A DNA stretch of 64,000 nt from Thermoguttaceae bacterium (GTDB taxonomy: Bacteria; Planctomycetota; Planctomycetia; Pirellulales; Thermoguttaceae), in the NCBI GenBank assembly GCA_025060325.1, contig JANXBW010000028.1:1-64000 (forward strand), in the 5' to 3' direction. Made by a program: the position numbers and the translations under genes. This document shows, one piece after another, positions 28,586-37,693 of this stretch; position 1 is the stretch's first letter; each line of letters begins with the position of its first letter. Under the pieces are notes generated by a model. The model did no database searches and was not told the DNA's origin. It saw nothing but the letters and a program-made list of their open reading frames with translations.

Positions 28586-29989
28586 TTATAGGCACCGCAG
28601 GAACGCTACCAGGTCTTCCTTTTCCTGCTCGGTGAGCTTTGTGCCGAGCACCAAGTTGTGGAACTCCACCGTGTCCTCAAGCGTCAACAAGCGGCCGTCA
28701 TGCAAATAAGGGGGAGAATCCTTGATGCCACGCAACGGGAATGTCTTGATCGGGCCATCGCCTGTCATCATCCGGCCGTTCACCACATGCGGCTCAAAGA
28801 ATCGCTCAGTGCGGAAGTTATGCATCATGTTATCCGTGTAATACGGCGGGATATGACACAAGCCACATCGCCCTTTGCCAAAGAAGACTTTTTGGCCTCG
28901 CAGTTCTTGCTCGGTGGCCTTGGCGGGGTCCAACATGCCGAAGACATCCAGCTTCGGTGCTGGCGGGAAGTCTAGAATAGCCATGAATTCGGCCATGAAG
29001 TGAACCTGACTCCCGCGCTCCAGCACATTAACACCCTTCTTGGTAGCCATCACTGGGTCACCATCAAAGTAGGCAGCCCGCTGCTCGAATTCCGTGAAGT
29101 CCTCCACGGTCTTCAACGCACGCTTAGAACCGAAGAGCCGTTGTACGTTGACACCGCGAAGCGACGGAGTGTCCAACCGGGGCCGGAATTCCTGAGGACG
29201 AATATCGCCCAGCAGGTGCGTGGCGGCATTGGTATGCCCGTTGACGTGGCAATCAAAGCAGGAGACACCCATGCTGGGCTTCAGACTCCGCCTATCATCT
29301 GTCGCGTTAAATTGCTGCTGAGGGAATGGCGTCAACAAAAGTCGCAAGCCTTCCAGCTGCTTGGGGTTCAAGATGCCGTTGAATATCTCAAAGTAGTTCT
29401 GCAAGGTGATCACTTGGCCCTGCGAAACATCCCCCAGATCCGGCCGTGTTGTCAAATAAATGGGCGGCGGAAATTCCGGGAGAAAATGCTCCGGCAAATC
29501 AAAGTCGAGATCAAACCGCGTCAAATCCCGCCCCTCTTGCCGCAAAATCTCCTGGATATGGTTCTTAGGGAACAACATCCCACCCTCAGAGTGATTGGGG
29601 TGAGGCAACGGCAGGAACCCTTTAGGCCACAGGCCTTTTGCCTTTATCTCTTCAGGGGTCATTTCTGCGAGTTGTTGCCAGGTTACGCCGGGCGGGAGTT
29701 TCACACGGACACCCCCCTGGATAGGTTTGCCTCGGGACATGGTAACGCCCGGCACCGGCCGATTGCTCAGGTCATACCGCTCTTCGAGAAGCGCCAAATG
29801 CCGTTTCATAATCTCCGGTTTTGCTGCCTGCATCCGCGCTACAATTGAGGCAAAGTCCTCGGTTATCACAACTGGGGAGTAGCTTGAAGGGCGTTTGGCC
29901 GCCAAACTTTCCCAGGTGGCTGCAAACAGAATTACTGCCGCAAGAATCCCCACACTTCCGCCTAGGAGATACCATCTTTTCGTCCACAT
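28586..29989 (-). CDS. Dihaem cytochrome c peroxidase-family protein
   Basis: A 467-aa exported protein with an N-terminal membrane anchor/signal (MWTKRWYLLGGSVGILAAVI). Two c-type haem sites are visible: CFDCH at residues 244-248 and CGLCH at 375-379. The C-terminal motif TFPLRGIKDSPPYLHDGR is typical of the CCP/MauG superfamily. Bacterial members reduce hydrogen peroxide in the periplasm or oxidise protein-bound substrates. About 200 residues before the first haem are an extra domain not found in classical CCP. ATG 29989 is preferred because AGGAGG stands 11 nt before it. It lies ~430 bp downstream of a Fur/PerR gene on the same strand. Confidence 0.87.
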   Translation of the reverse strand: MWTKRWYLLGGSVGILAAVILFAATWESLAAKRPSSYSPVVITEDFASIVARMQAAKPEIMKRHLALLEERYDLSNRPVPGVTMSRGKPIQGGVRVKLPPGVTWQQLAEMTPEEIKAKGLWPKGFLPLPHPNHSEGGMLFPKNHIQEILRQEGRDLTRFDLDFDLPEHFLPEFPPPIYLTTRPDLGDVSQGQVITLQNYFEIFNGILNPKQLEGLRLLLTPFPQQQFNATDDRRSLKPSMGVSCFDCHVNGHTNAATHLLGDIRPQEFRPRLDTPSLRGVNVQRLFGSKRALKTVEDFTEFEQRAAYFDGDPVMATKKGVNVLERGSQVHFMAEFMAILDFPPAPKLDVFGMLDPAKATEQELRGQKVFFGKGRCGLCHIPPYYTDNMMHNFRTERFFEPHVVNGRMMTGDGPIKTFPLRGIKDSPPYLHDGRLLTLEDTVEFHNLVLGTKLTEQEKEDLVAFLRCL

Positions 29990-30415
29990 ACCGCCGTCCT
30001 CCTTAATCAAAGAGAAGTCCTAATGGCCTTCCCCTTCCCTGGAACACGAGCGCCTGACCCTCCCTCGGTCAAGCCCGTTGCAAAGGCCTTGCCCGTTTCT
30101 AAAAAGCCGACTTTTGTTAAACACACCGACAGGTCTGCCGCTGGGCTGGCCTCCGGACGACCATGCCCGAAGCTCAAAGATCTGTCCTCGCCCCACTTCT
30201 CCCGAGATTCCTCGCGCGCTACCTGTGGTCTTCAGCGAACCACCGCCCGGGCGCTCACTGCATTCGGTGTGCATGAAGTGACACTCACCTGGGTGAGTGC
30301 AGGGAGGCTACTGCGCACAGAAACCCCGGGATTCACTCGAAGAACTCCTTCAGCCGGGGCCAATCGGATAGCTGGAAAGTGTCCCAGTTGCCAGAGAGCA
30401 AGAGTTCAGAGAGGC
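29990..30415. other. 0.43-kb gap between the Fur-family gene and the peroxidase gene
   Basis: It probably carries the peroxidase promoter on the minus strand. No AT-rich Fur or PerR palindrome of the classical type was recognised, and the open frames here show no protein features. Confidence 0.35.
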
Positions 30416-30880
30416 TCAAGCAGAAGTTGTCAAATCTGGCTGCTCACCTGCCTGGCTTCGACATTCAAAGCAAAGGCCAAAAAACTGTACACAAAAGTCC
30501 TCTACCTCGAAGTGCTCCTGCAATTCGGAAGGGATGTCAATCGCATCGAGCTTCGGGTCGCGAACATCTAGGATTCTCCCACAGCGGCGGCAGGTAGCAT
30601 GATGATGCCGCGTTAAGTCGGCGTCAAATCTGGCCGGCATGCCGGAGTGGACCACGCGGCGGACCAAGCCCGCTTCCACCAGTCGCTCCAGTACGCGATA
30701 GACAGTGGCCTTTGAGACGTCGGCTAGGCGCTTGTGTACTTCCTCGAAGACTTGATCAGCTGTAGGATGATCCCCCCGCGCCAAAATCGCTTCAAAGACA
30801 GCCCGGCGCTGCGGTGTCATCGGGATACCCCGGCGCCGACACAGTTCTTTAAACTCGTCAATACGATCCGGTTTATCCAT
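30416..30880 (-). CDS. Fur/PerR-family transcriptional regulator
   Basis: A 154-aa Fur-superfamily repressor. The winged-helix DNA-binding half shows MTPQRRAVFEAIL, HPTADQVFEEVHKRL and VSKATVYRVLERLVEAGLV. The metal-binding half has RHHHATCRRCGRILDV with the first CxxC and CVQFFGLCFECRS with the second, so the structural zinc site is intact. FDADLTRHHH carries the Asp and His positions of PerR/Fur sensing sites. Residues alone do not decide between PerR, Fur and Zur; its position upstream of a dihaem peroxidase favours a peroxide-responsive role. A hairpin and a GCAAC direct repeat lie in its leader and upstream region. Confidence 0.88.
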   Translation of the reverse strand: MDKPDRIDEFKELCRRRGIPMTPQRRAVFEAILARGDHPTADQVFEEVHKRLADVSKATVYRVLERLVEAGLVRRVVHSGMPARFDADLTRHHHATCRRCGRILDVRDPKLDAIDIPSELQEHFEVEDFCVQFFGLCFECRSQAGEQPDLTTSA

Positions 30881-31531
30881 TCAGCAGATTCCGCCGGCGT
30901 GGTCCCAAAAGGCCTAAGAACTGGGACCCCAAACTCTGTCCTCACGCAAATTTTACAGGATCCGCAACTATTTTGCAACCAGTAATATCTATCAAGTGAG
31001 AAAAAGTCGCATGTTTCCGCGGCTCTCCCCGCATGGTTCTTGAAAGCGGTGGGCCTTCCCAAAGCGATTGGAACCCCGGGACTGCGGTACTCTGCGGGGT
31101 CGAGGAACGGAGTCGCCGCCGCCGCAAACCTCCCCCTCAAGCAAAGCTTTTGCGAGGGCCACCCTTTAGGCCGGGCCGGCAAGCAGGCGGCGCAAGTCTA
31201 AGCTAGGTGACATCGGGTCTGTCATCCCCCACCTGAGGTACCATCATGCGCGCTGAAAAGTCTCAAGACTCCATTCGTGGATGTTGGCTCATTTAATGAG
31301 CTTGCCAATAATGAGCTTGCCAAAACCGAGCACCCCCGACAAAGGGGAGCTTGAAACCCAACGAACAAGGCTCTGCACGCTTTTAATGTCAACAAACAGC
31401 GGGTCTGGCAAAACTTAGTCACGCTCGGCGGCGAACCGCTCAGCGTACCTCGCGTCGGGGCTTCATGTGCCTGTGCTACTCGGGCAGACTGGGTACAGGA
31501 GCGCGGTGGGGCTAAGCCTTCCCAATCGTTC
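30881..31531. other. 0.65-kb gap upstream of the Fur-family gene
   Basis: Three small structures are visible. A hairpin TGGTCCCA (30900-30907) / TGGGACCCCA (30922-30931) lies in the putative fur leader. GCAAC occurs twice with an 11-bp offset at 30964-30979. A palindrome GCTCATTTAATGAGC at 31287-31301 adjoins a 15-bp perfect tandem duplication (31294-31323). No gene is supported. Confidence 0.45.
31287..31323. repeat. Palindrome overlapping a 15-bp tandem duplication
   Basis: TAATGAGCTTGCCAA is repeated perfectly in tandem (31294-31308 and 31309-31323). The first copy overlaps a 15-bp palindrome GCTCATTTAATGAGC. The arrangement could be an operator or a replication-slippage product. It is located between the ABC permease and the Fur-family gene. 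Confidence 0.7.
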
Positions 31532-32389
31532 CTAGCGCGGAACGGGGATATCCCGCTTGATAAAGACAACGCAGGCAGCCGCGTAAGTCAAAACCCCAAT
31601 CGCCACTAGCACCAAGTTAAACCAAACGCGTAATCGAACCTGCACCTCGGGTAGGAACCAGGGGCTCCAGGCCGCGTTTGGTTCCAGGATGAGCCGCTGC
31701 GGTTCAAATGCGGTTAGAAAACTCAGATTCCCGATCCACTCCCCACCTGGCATCAACTGTCCTATCAACTTCAAGATGGCAGCGATAATCATCACTGCCA
31801 TGGCTCCCCAGATCGGCCGCCAGCGATCTTGATCGAAGCTAGAGATGAGGGTGGTGATCCCAGCCAAGCACAAGGTAAGAGCCATCAAGTTGAGTGCCCC
31901 TGGGATAAAGTCCACAGGTGAAGGCGGGTCGGAAAATCGGATGGTCACAAGGCCCAACCACGTCCCCAGCCAGAGGGCGATCCCCATGACGACGGCACCA
32001 AACAGCATGACGACCCCTGGGGCAAGCATGACTTCCAAGCGCCGTAGCGGACTTGCAACCAGAAGTTCCATCTGACCGGAGGCTACCCGTCCCGCAACCG
32101 CCTGGGATCCTCGCCCCAACGCCCAACCCATGCACACAAGCAACGGCACGATGTGGAGGTAGAGCACGGAGATCTGTCCCCGGGGAGTCAACAACTGGGT
32201 CGGTGAAACTACGATGAGTTTTCGAAGGAAATCAGGCGCGAACTCCAACACCGCAGCCCAGAGTCCTGGTTTGACCAGGCTGATGAGCCACACGAAAAGC
32301 CAAGCAAAAGCAACTAAAATGATCGAGCTAATTCCTAATTGCAGTCGGGCCTCGCGGAACTCGTAGCGAATGAGTGCTAGGAGAGTCAT
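31532..32389 (-). CDS. ABC-2 type transporter permease (orphan)
   Basis: A 285-aa membrane protein with about six hydrophobic segments: IIILVAFAWLFV-like near 20, the VPLLVCMGWALG region at ~85, VMLFGAVVMGIALWLG at ~130, LNLMALTLCLAGITTL at ~170, MAVMIIAAILKLIG at ~205 and a last one at ~260. The cytosolic segment SGQMELLVASPLRRLEVML is the conserved coupling loop of ABC-2 permeases, also seen in gliding and drug exporters. No ATPase gene is adjacent on either side, so its partner must be encoded elsewhere. No strong ribosome-binding site supports the ATG at 32389. Substrate unknown. Confidence 0.82.
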   Translation of the reverse strand: MTLLALIRYEFREARLQLGISSIILVAFAWLFVWLISLVKPGLWAAVLEFAPDFLRKLIVVSPTQLLTPRGQISVLYLHIVPLLVCMGWALGRGSQAVAGRVASGQMELLVASPLRRLEVMLAPGVVMLFGAVVMGIALWLGTWLGLVTIRFSDPPSPVDFIPGALNLMALTLCLAGITTLISSFDQDRWRPIWGAMAVMIIAAILKLIGQLMPGGEWIGNLSFLTAFEPQRLILEPNAAWSPWFLPEVQVRLRVWFNLVLVAIGVLTYAAACVVFIKRDIPVPR

Positions 32390-33410
32390 TTGGTCTCAGC
32401 AACGCCACAAAAATTCAGACTAACGCAGCTCAAAGGGCCATTAACCGAACCACCGACCCAATTATCGCTCACACCGCTAATCATACGCCTGCTGCCGAAA
32501 CTCAACTAAGTCACGGGCCGTAGGGAGGCTCGTTGGTCCGGTTGCGATCACGGGGCTTCCTAGGCCCGCTGCCACCGAGATTCGGGAAGAACCCCCCGAC
32601 AGCTTTTTCCTCCCTATTTGGGGCGATGGCTACGTTTGCGGAGAATGCTAACCCGACGGATGGCTTGCATTTCGCTTGCAAGGATCCACCTCCACACCCT
32701 CCGAAAGATGGGTTTATGATCGGCACTTTGGGTTGATCCAAACCGGTGCCAGCTTCTCACACCTGCCCAATTGCTCACAGCTAGATGCCGAGGAGTGCCG
32801 CAAAAACGAGTCAAAAAAGCTAAAGTTTAGGGGGGCGGAATGTGGGAACGGGGATTCGCACCCCGAAAGCCAAGAAAATCGACCCGTTTGGGAAATTCAG
32901 CCCGTCAACGGAGGCTTCCCGGAAGGATCACCCAATCCATGCGGGGTGACTTTGAGATGTCTGGTCCCCGCCATTAGGCTTGAGCCGAAAAATAGGCGCA
33001 ACGGTTTTTCCATGGCAGGATCGGCCCCAAAAAGCAGGAATTTAAGGCGGGAGGAAGTCCCCGGCAGAAGAGAAGGCCCTTTAATCGGTAGCAGGTCCTG
33101 CGGACAAAGCGGCGCAAAAGGGGCGGGATATCAAGCTTTCTCCAGAATTTGAACTTTGCAAATTCGTCCTCTCCCTGTGTTTGGCCGCAACCTTCGACGT
33201 CGCGGGATCCGGGTGGCGGCTGGTCAAGGCTATGGATTTCGTTGGCCGCGGCAGACAAAAAGACTCCCTTAGCGATCGAAACGAGTGGGAAAAGTTCCAT
33301 TGCCTACTCGGCCGCTGAAGGCCGATCTTAAGCACGCAGGGAAAACAATCAAAGACTCCTCCGCGAGCCAATTCGCTCGGACGGCACAGGGGGCAAGAAG
33401 GAGCCAAGCC
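32390..33410. other. 1.0-kb gap
   Basis: It lies between the divergent ABC permease and the small planctomycete protein. Open frames on both strands lack motifs and usable start signals. Nothing was recognised. Confidence 0.35.
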
Positions 33411-33737
33411 ATGAGCATTGGTCCTGGCATCGTGGGATTGGCGGGACTTGCGGGCGCACCCTTTGCGCAAACAAAAGGGAAGGAAGTGGACCGCTCAGCC
33501 GAGGCGACCGCTCAAGAGGCCCATCGGTTGCAAAGCGAGAGAATGGCCGAGCGTGCAAGTGGCGTCGGCCAAACCGACGGCGAAGACCATCATGCTCAAG
33601 AACGTGACGCCGACGGTCGTCGGCCCTGGGAAATCCCGGAGCGACCCCATCGGGCAGAGTCTTCTCAAAGCCAAAGCCCGCAGTCTCCGCGCGACCCCAC
33701 CGGGAAGTTGGGACAGCTCCTCGACCTCACCGGCTAG
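33411..33737 (+). CDS. Small conserved planctomycete protein
   Basis: A 108-aa soluble, highly polar protein: MSIGPGIVGLAGLAGAPFAQ, then TKGKEVDRSAEATAQEAHR, a glutamine- and arginine-rich helix, the strongly patterned GVGQTDGEDHHAQERDADGR and RPWEIPERP, ending DPTGKLGQLLDLTG. The G-Q-T-D-G-E...ERDADGRR-x-WEIPE pattern and the terminal LDLTG resemble a short family I know only from planctomycetes; its function is not known. ATG 33411 has AAGGAG 8 nt upstream; the longer upstream frame is not protein-like. It converges with serA, whose stop is 208 bp away. Confidence 0.75.
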   Translation: MSIGPGIVGLAGLAGAPFAQTKGKEVDRSAEATAQEAHRLQSERMAERASGVGQTDGEDHHAQERDADGRRPWEIPERPHRAESSQSQSPQSPRDPTGKLGQLLDLTG

Positions 33738-33944
33738 CCCCAAACCTCTTGCCTGGAAACGCATCGCCCCAGGCCCCAGCTTCACTTTTCGAAGTGAGGA
33801 GCCGCGGAAGTTTACCCCCCGGCAGGAAAGCTCAACCCAGATTTCAATCCGTCAATGCCGCGCCGAAGAGCGGAGCCGGCACCGGGCCAAGTTCCGGAGT
33901 TCGAACGGTCCTTTTCAGTTCAGTCACTCAACCTCCACCCCTAC

Positions 33945-35597
33945 TCAATCTGTGGGATTGGAAGCGCCTGCCTGAGAGCCGGCCAGCCAACTCGGCAACC
34001 GATCTCGCGAAGGCAGGCGGACAATCTTGGCCCAGCTCATTGCCTCGTGAGCTAACACTTCCCGAAGGGCCTCAGCCGGTGGATAACTGTCAAGACACAG
34101 CACGCCCACCGCTGGTCCCCCTGGCCGGTCCCACTCCCGGCCTACAGACATCCCGGCGATATTGACTTGGTGCCGACCGAAAACTGTCCCAATATGCCCG
34201 ATCACCCCCGGCACATCCTTGTGTTCAAAGAGAAGCAGGATTCCCTCCAAGGGGGCGTCCAAGCGAAAAGAACGCTTTTGCACGAGTCGGGGCATCTTGC
34301 CGAACAACGTGCCGGCTGCCACCGCCGTTCGCTCGGAGGACTCCACCTCTGCCCGAACAAGCGAACTAAAGTCGCCGACCTCCCCGCTTCGTTCTTCCAA
34401 TAACTCAACACCGCGTTGACGCAAGAGCCATTCGGCATTAACCAGATTGACCGGTTCCTCCACCGCTTGCTCCAAAAGGCCGGCAGCAAACGCCGCCGTA
34501 AGTAAACGCGTCTCCCGCCGAGCCACTTCCCCCTGGTAACGAATGCGACACCGCCGGATGCCTTCCCCCTGGACCTGAGCAAGCAGAAGCCCCAACCGAT
34601 AGGCCACATTCAAATAGCCCCCCAACTCGCGAAGCAGTTCGCCATCTAGCGCCACACTGTTGACAGCTTGCCGGACCACTCCCCGAGTGAAATAGTCCAC
34701 GATAAGTTCCGCCGCCTCAACCGCCACCTGTTCCTGAGCTTCTTGCGTGCTTGCGCCGAGGTGCGGAGTGCACACGACGTTCTCTCGGCCAAAAAGGGGG
34801 CTTTGCGTGCAAGGTTCTTTTTCGAAGACATCAAGTGCCACCCCGGCCAGGTGCCCGCTATCCAAGGCCTCGAGCAAGGCCGTTTCGTCTACAATTCCGC
34901 CCCGAGCGCAATTGACCAACCGAGCTCCCCGCTTCATCAGGGCCAATTCTTCGCGACCGATGAGATTCCTTGTTTGCTCGGTCAGTGGCACGTGCAGACT
35001 CAGGAAATCAACCTGGGGGAGTAACTCCCGCAGGGAGTTCACAAGTTCCACCCCCCACTCCCGGGCTTTAGCGGCAGAAACAAACGGGTCATAGCCCAGC
35101 ACCCGCATGCCAAGGGCCTTGGCCCGCTCGGCAACCGCCCGGCCCACTCGGCCCAATCCCACCACGCCAAGCACCTTCCCGTAAAGCTCCGTGCCAAGGA
35201 ATCGATTCCGCTCCCACCGCCCTTCCTGCAAGGAGCGGTAGGCGGGGCAAATCCGGCGGGCTAGCGCGAACATCAAGGCCAAAGTGTGTTCTGCGGTGGC
35301 AATTGTGTTTCCCCCGGGCGTGTTCATTACCAAAATGCCCTGCCGGGTGGCGGCCTCAAGGTCGATGTTGTCGACTCCCACACCGGCTCTTACGATCACC
35401 CGAAGGCGCCGGTTACCCTCCAGAGCCTCCCGAGTGATTTTGACACCGCTTCGGCAGATGGCTCCGTCGGCCAACAGGAGCGCTTCCTTCAGGGATTCCC
35501 CCTTCAGACCGTGGCGTTCTTCGACATCCAGCCCAGCCTCTCGGAGGGCTTTGATCCCCCCTTCGGAAAGAGGATCGAGAATAAGGACTCGCGGCAT
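33945..35597 (-). CDS. serA: D-3-phosphoglycerate dehydrogenase, long form
   Basis: A 550-aa SerA, catalysing the first step of serine synthesis. The split catalytic domain begins MPRVLILDPLSEGG. The NAD-binding fold has VVGLGRVGRAVAERAKALGM (~147-166) and YDP for NAD specificity. Substrate and catalytic motifs are CARGGIVDE and PHLGAST with the conserved His. Then come the allosteric substrate-binding domain (~320-450) and a C-terminal ACT domain (LLLFEHKDVPGVIGHIGTVF, ~475-545), which suggests serine feedback. Its length matches the long mycobacterial-type enzyme. TAGGAGC precedes the ATG. Confidence 0.95.
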   Translation of the reverse strand: MPRVLILDPLSEGGIKALREAGLDVEERHGLKGESLKEALLLADGAICRSGVKITREALEGNRRLRVIVRAGVGVDNIDLEAATRQGILVMNTPGGNTIATAEHTLALMFALARRICPAYRSLQEGRWERNRFLGTELYGKVLGVVGLGRVGRAVAERAKALGMRVLGYDPFVSAAKAREWGVELVNSLRELLPQVDFLSLHVPLTEQTRNLIGREELALMKRGARLVNCARGGIVDETALLEALDSGHLAGVALDVFEKEPCTQSPLFGRENVVCTPHLGASTQEAQEQVAVEAAELIVDYFTRGVVRQAVNSVALDGELLRELGGYLNVAYRLGLLLAQVQGEGIRRCRIRYQGEVARRETRLLTAAFAAGLLEQAVEEPVNLVNAEWLLRQRGVELLEERSGEVGDFSSLVRAEVESSERTAVAAGTLFGKMPRLVQKRSFRLDAPLEGILLLFEHKDVPGVIGHIGTVFGRHQVNIAGMSVGREWDRPGGPAVGVLCLDSYPPAEALREVLAHEAMSWAKIVRLPSRDRLPSWLAGSQAGASNPTD

Positions 35598-36296
35598 TTC
35601 GCAAGTTGCTCCTAGCTACCGTGTGTAACCGACACACCCCAATAAGCTACGGCTTGCCTCCCGAATATGAGATTCCTTGCAGGTATCAAGGTGCCAGTTA
35701 ATGGCAATGGGCTTTAGGAATTCGCTGATCAATTCACCCAACTGATTTGGCCTGAAAGTCCGCCGGGTTTCGCACGTCATTGGGCCCGGGCACTATCACC
35801 GGGACTCTTAACGGACCAGCCGGTTGATGTGGGTACCCCCGAGTCCCCCGCCCAACAAACCTAAAAGCTAGGGGTTGCCGGCGGAACTTCGCGTTGAAAG
35901 CTCTCATTATTGCTCATTTTCCTCCACTTTGGGAAGGACCAAGGACTCACCAGCTGCGGCAAACCCCCGGGACTTTCGTTTGGAAATGCTTCCGATAAAG
36001 GACAACGTTTTTGGCGAAAAGACTTGAAGGGATCCCCCAGAAACGAGCGTTCCCCAGGACGCCAGAACGCATCCTTAGGCGAGGGGACACCGCCCCCGGG
36101 CGGAAACTCCGCACCTTGGACGGGTGAACACTAAGCCCGGTAAAGGGAAATAGTGTCCTGGCAGGGCGGCGTCACCTTGGCCCGCCCTCTCAGAGCGTTT
36201 TTCGGCGCAGGAAGTAACGCCAGCCGATAAGGTTATCCCCAAACGTGGAGGAGCCGTCAATCGAATGCTGGGGCGTTAGCGACCGAAACGCCCAAA
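35598..36296. other. 0.7-kb gap between ispH and serA
   Basis: Both flanking genes are on the minus strand. The serA promoter should lie here. No protein-like frame, RNA signature or T-run terminator was recognised. Confidence 0.35.
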
Positions 36297-37298
36297 TTAA
36301 AGAGATTGGCGAAGTTCCCGGGGCAGAGCAAAGCGGACGTTTTCCTCACAAAATCTCCGACTCTCGACGGTGGCCCCAAACTCCTGGACGAACACCAACA
36401 CACACTCCTGCACTAATTTCTCTGGGGCGCTTGCCCCTGCGGTCAGGGCCACTGCACGAGCACTTGCCACCCACCGCCGGTCAATCTCGGCCGCCGAGTC
36501 AATAAGATAGGCCGGCGTCCCTAAGCCCCTTGCTATTTCCATTAACCGCCGGCTATTCGAGCTGTTTGGACTTCCGACGACCAACACCACATCGACCTCC
36601 CGCGCAATTGCCCGAACTGCCTCCTGCCGGTTTTGCGTGGCGTAACACAAATCCCCCTCGGGCGGCCCCACGATATTTGGATATCGCTCGCGGAGCTTTG
36701 CGGTGATCGCTCGCACGTCCTCAAGTGACAAGGTGGTTTGGGTGAGATAGGCCAACTTCGAAGATTCCGGCAAGTTCAGCTGCTCGACATCCTCCGCCGA
36801 GCTGACAAGATGGATTGCTTCGGGAGCTTCGCCTATCGTGCCCACAATTTCTTCATGCCCGGGATGCCCAATAAGAATGATCTTGAATCCTTGCTCGGCC
36901 AGCTCTCGGGCACGACGATGCACCTTCATCACAAGTGGACAAGTGGCGTCAATGGTGCGGAGCCGGCGTTCTGCTGCTTGCCGACGGATCTCCGGCGAGA
37001 CCCCATGTGCGGAGTAAAGTAAGATGCTACCCGGCGGGACCTTCTCCAAATCGTTGACGAAAATGACGCCTTGCTGGCGAAACGACTCCACAACGGCGCG
37101 ATTGTGAACAATTTCGTGGTAAACGTAAACCGGCGGGCCAAAGCGACGGAGTGCCTCTTCCAAGGCCTCGATCGCCATTCGTACCCCTGCGCAAAAGCCC
37201 CGTGGTTCAAGGACGATCAGGCGAAGTGAGGAGGCCGTACCCTTGCGGCCCGACAACTCATTTTGACCTGTTGATGTATGTGTTTCCGATTCAGTCAT
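36297..37298 (-). CDS. ispH: 4-hydroxy-3-methylbut-2-enyl diphosphate reductase
   Basis: A 333-aa IspH, the last enzyme of the MEP isoprenoid pathway. The three [4Fe-4S] cysteines are in PRGFCAGVRMAIE (~33), DATCPLVMKVHRRA (~115) and LCYATQNRQEAVRA (~215). Substrate-binding motifs EIVHNRAVVE, VSPEIR, GHPGHEEIVGT and GSPNSSNSRRL are all present. ATG 37298 is chosen because the family N-terminus starts shortly after it; the 45 upstream codons add no known motif. About 20 polar residues precede the core. It is divergent from an hpnC-like gene, so two isoprenoid genes share one promoter region. Confidence 0.94.
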   Translation of the reverse strand: MTESETHTSTGQNELSGRKGTASSLRLIVLEPRGFCAGVRMAIEALEEALRRFGPPVYVYHEIVHNRAVVESFRQQGVIFVNDLEKVPPGSILLYSAHGVSPEIRRQAAERRLRTIDATCPLVMKVHRRARELAEQGFKIILIGHPGHEEIVGTIGEAPEAIHLVSSAEDVEQLNLPESSKLAYLTQTTLSLEDVRAITAKLRERYPNIVGPPEGDLCYATQNRQEAVRAIAREVDVVLVVGSPNSSNSRRLMEIARGLGTPAYLIDSAAEIDRRWVASARAVALTAGASAPEKLVQECVLVFVQEFGATVESRRFCEENVRFALPRELRQSL

Positions 37299-37693
37299 GC
37301 GGGAAGTTACCAACCTAAGCGGCGATAGCAAAACGCCGAACCATTCGGCAAGAACCTTTTTCCACATTACGTACTCGCTTACGCGACCGTCCGTACGAAA
37401 GGTGCTCAGCTTGGGAACGGTCCGCGATAACACCCTGCCTATTCGGCCATGAGCAGTCCTTCCGGTACACGCAAAGCGATCCTACGGAAAGTAAACGCTC
37501 GGGTTCTACCTGACCCCTCTTGTGATTCCCAAAGAATGTTCGGGATGCCAATAAACCAAGGCTGGGACTCGGTATGACTTGGTTAAATTATTCAACGGCC
37601 CTTCGTCCCGCGATTATCGAAAATTGCAAGGTATGCTAAGCTTTCAATGCTTCGCCTGATAAAAGCCCTTCCCAAGAATCTGGATATGACGAA
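37299..37693. other. Divergent promoter region ispH / hpnC
   Basis: Almost 400 bp between divergent isoprenoid genes. It must hold both promoters. A TATGCT near 37632 could be a -10 for the plus strand but lacks a good -35 partner. Confidence 0.35.

Noticed and set aside
30023-30571. Plus-strand open frame of 182 codons
   Set aside because: Overlaps the Fur-family gene in antisense and has no recognisable features.
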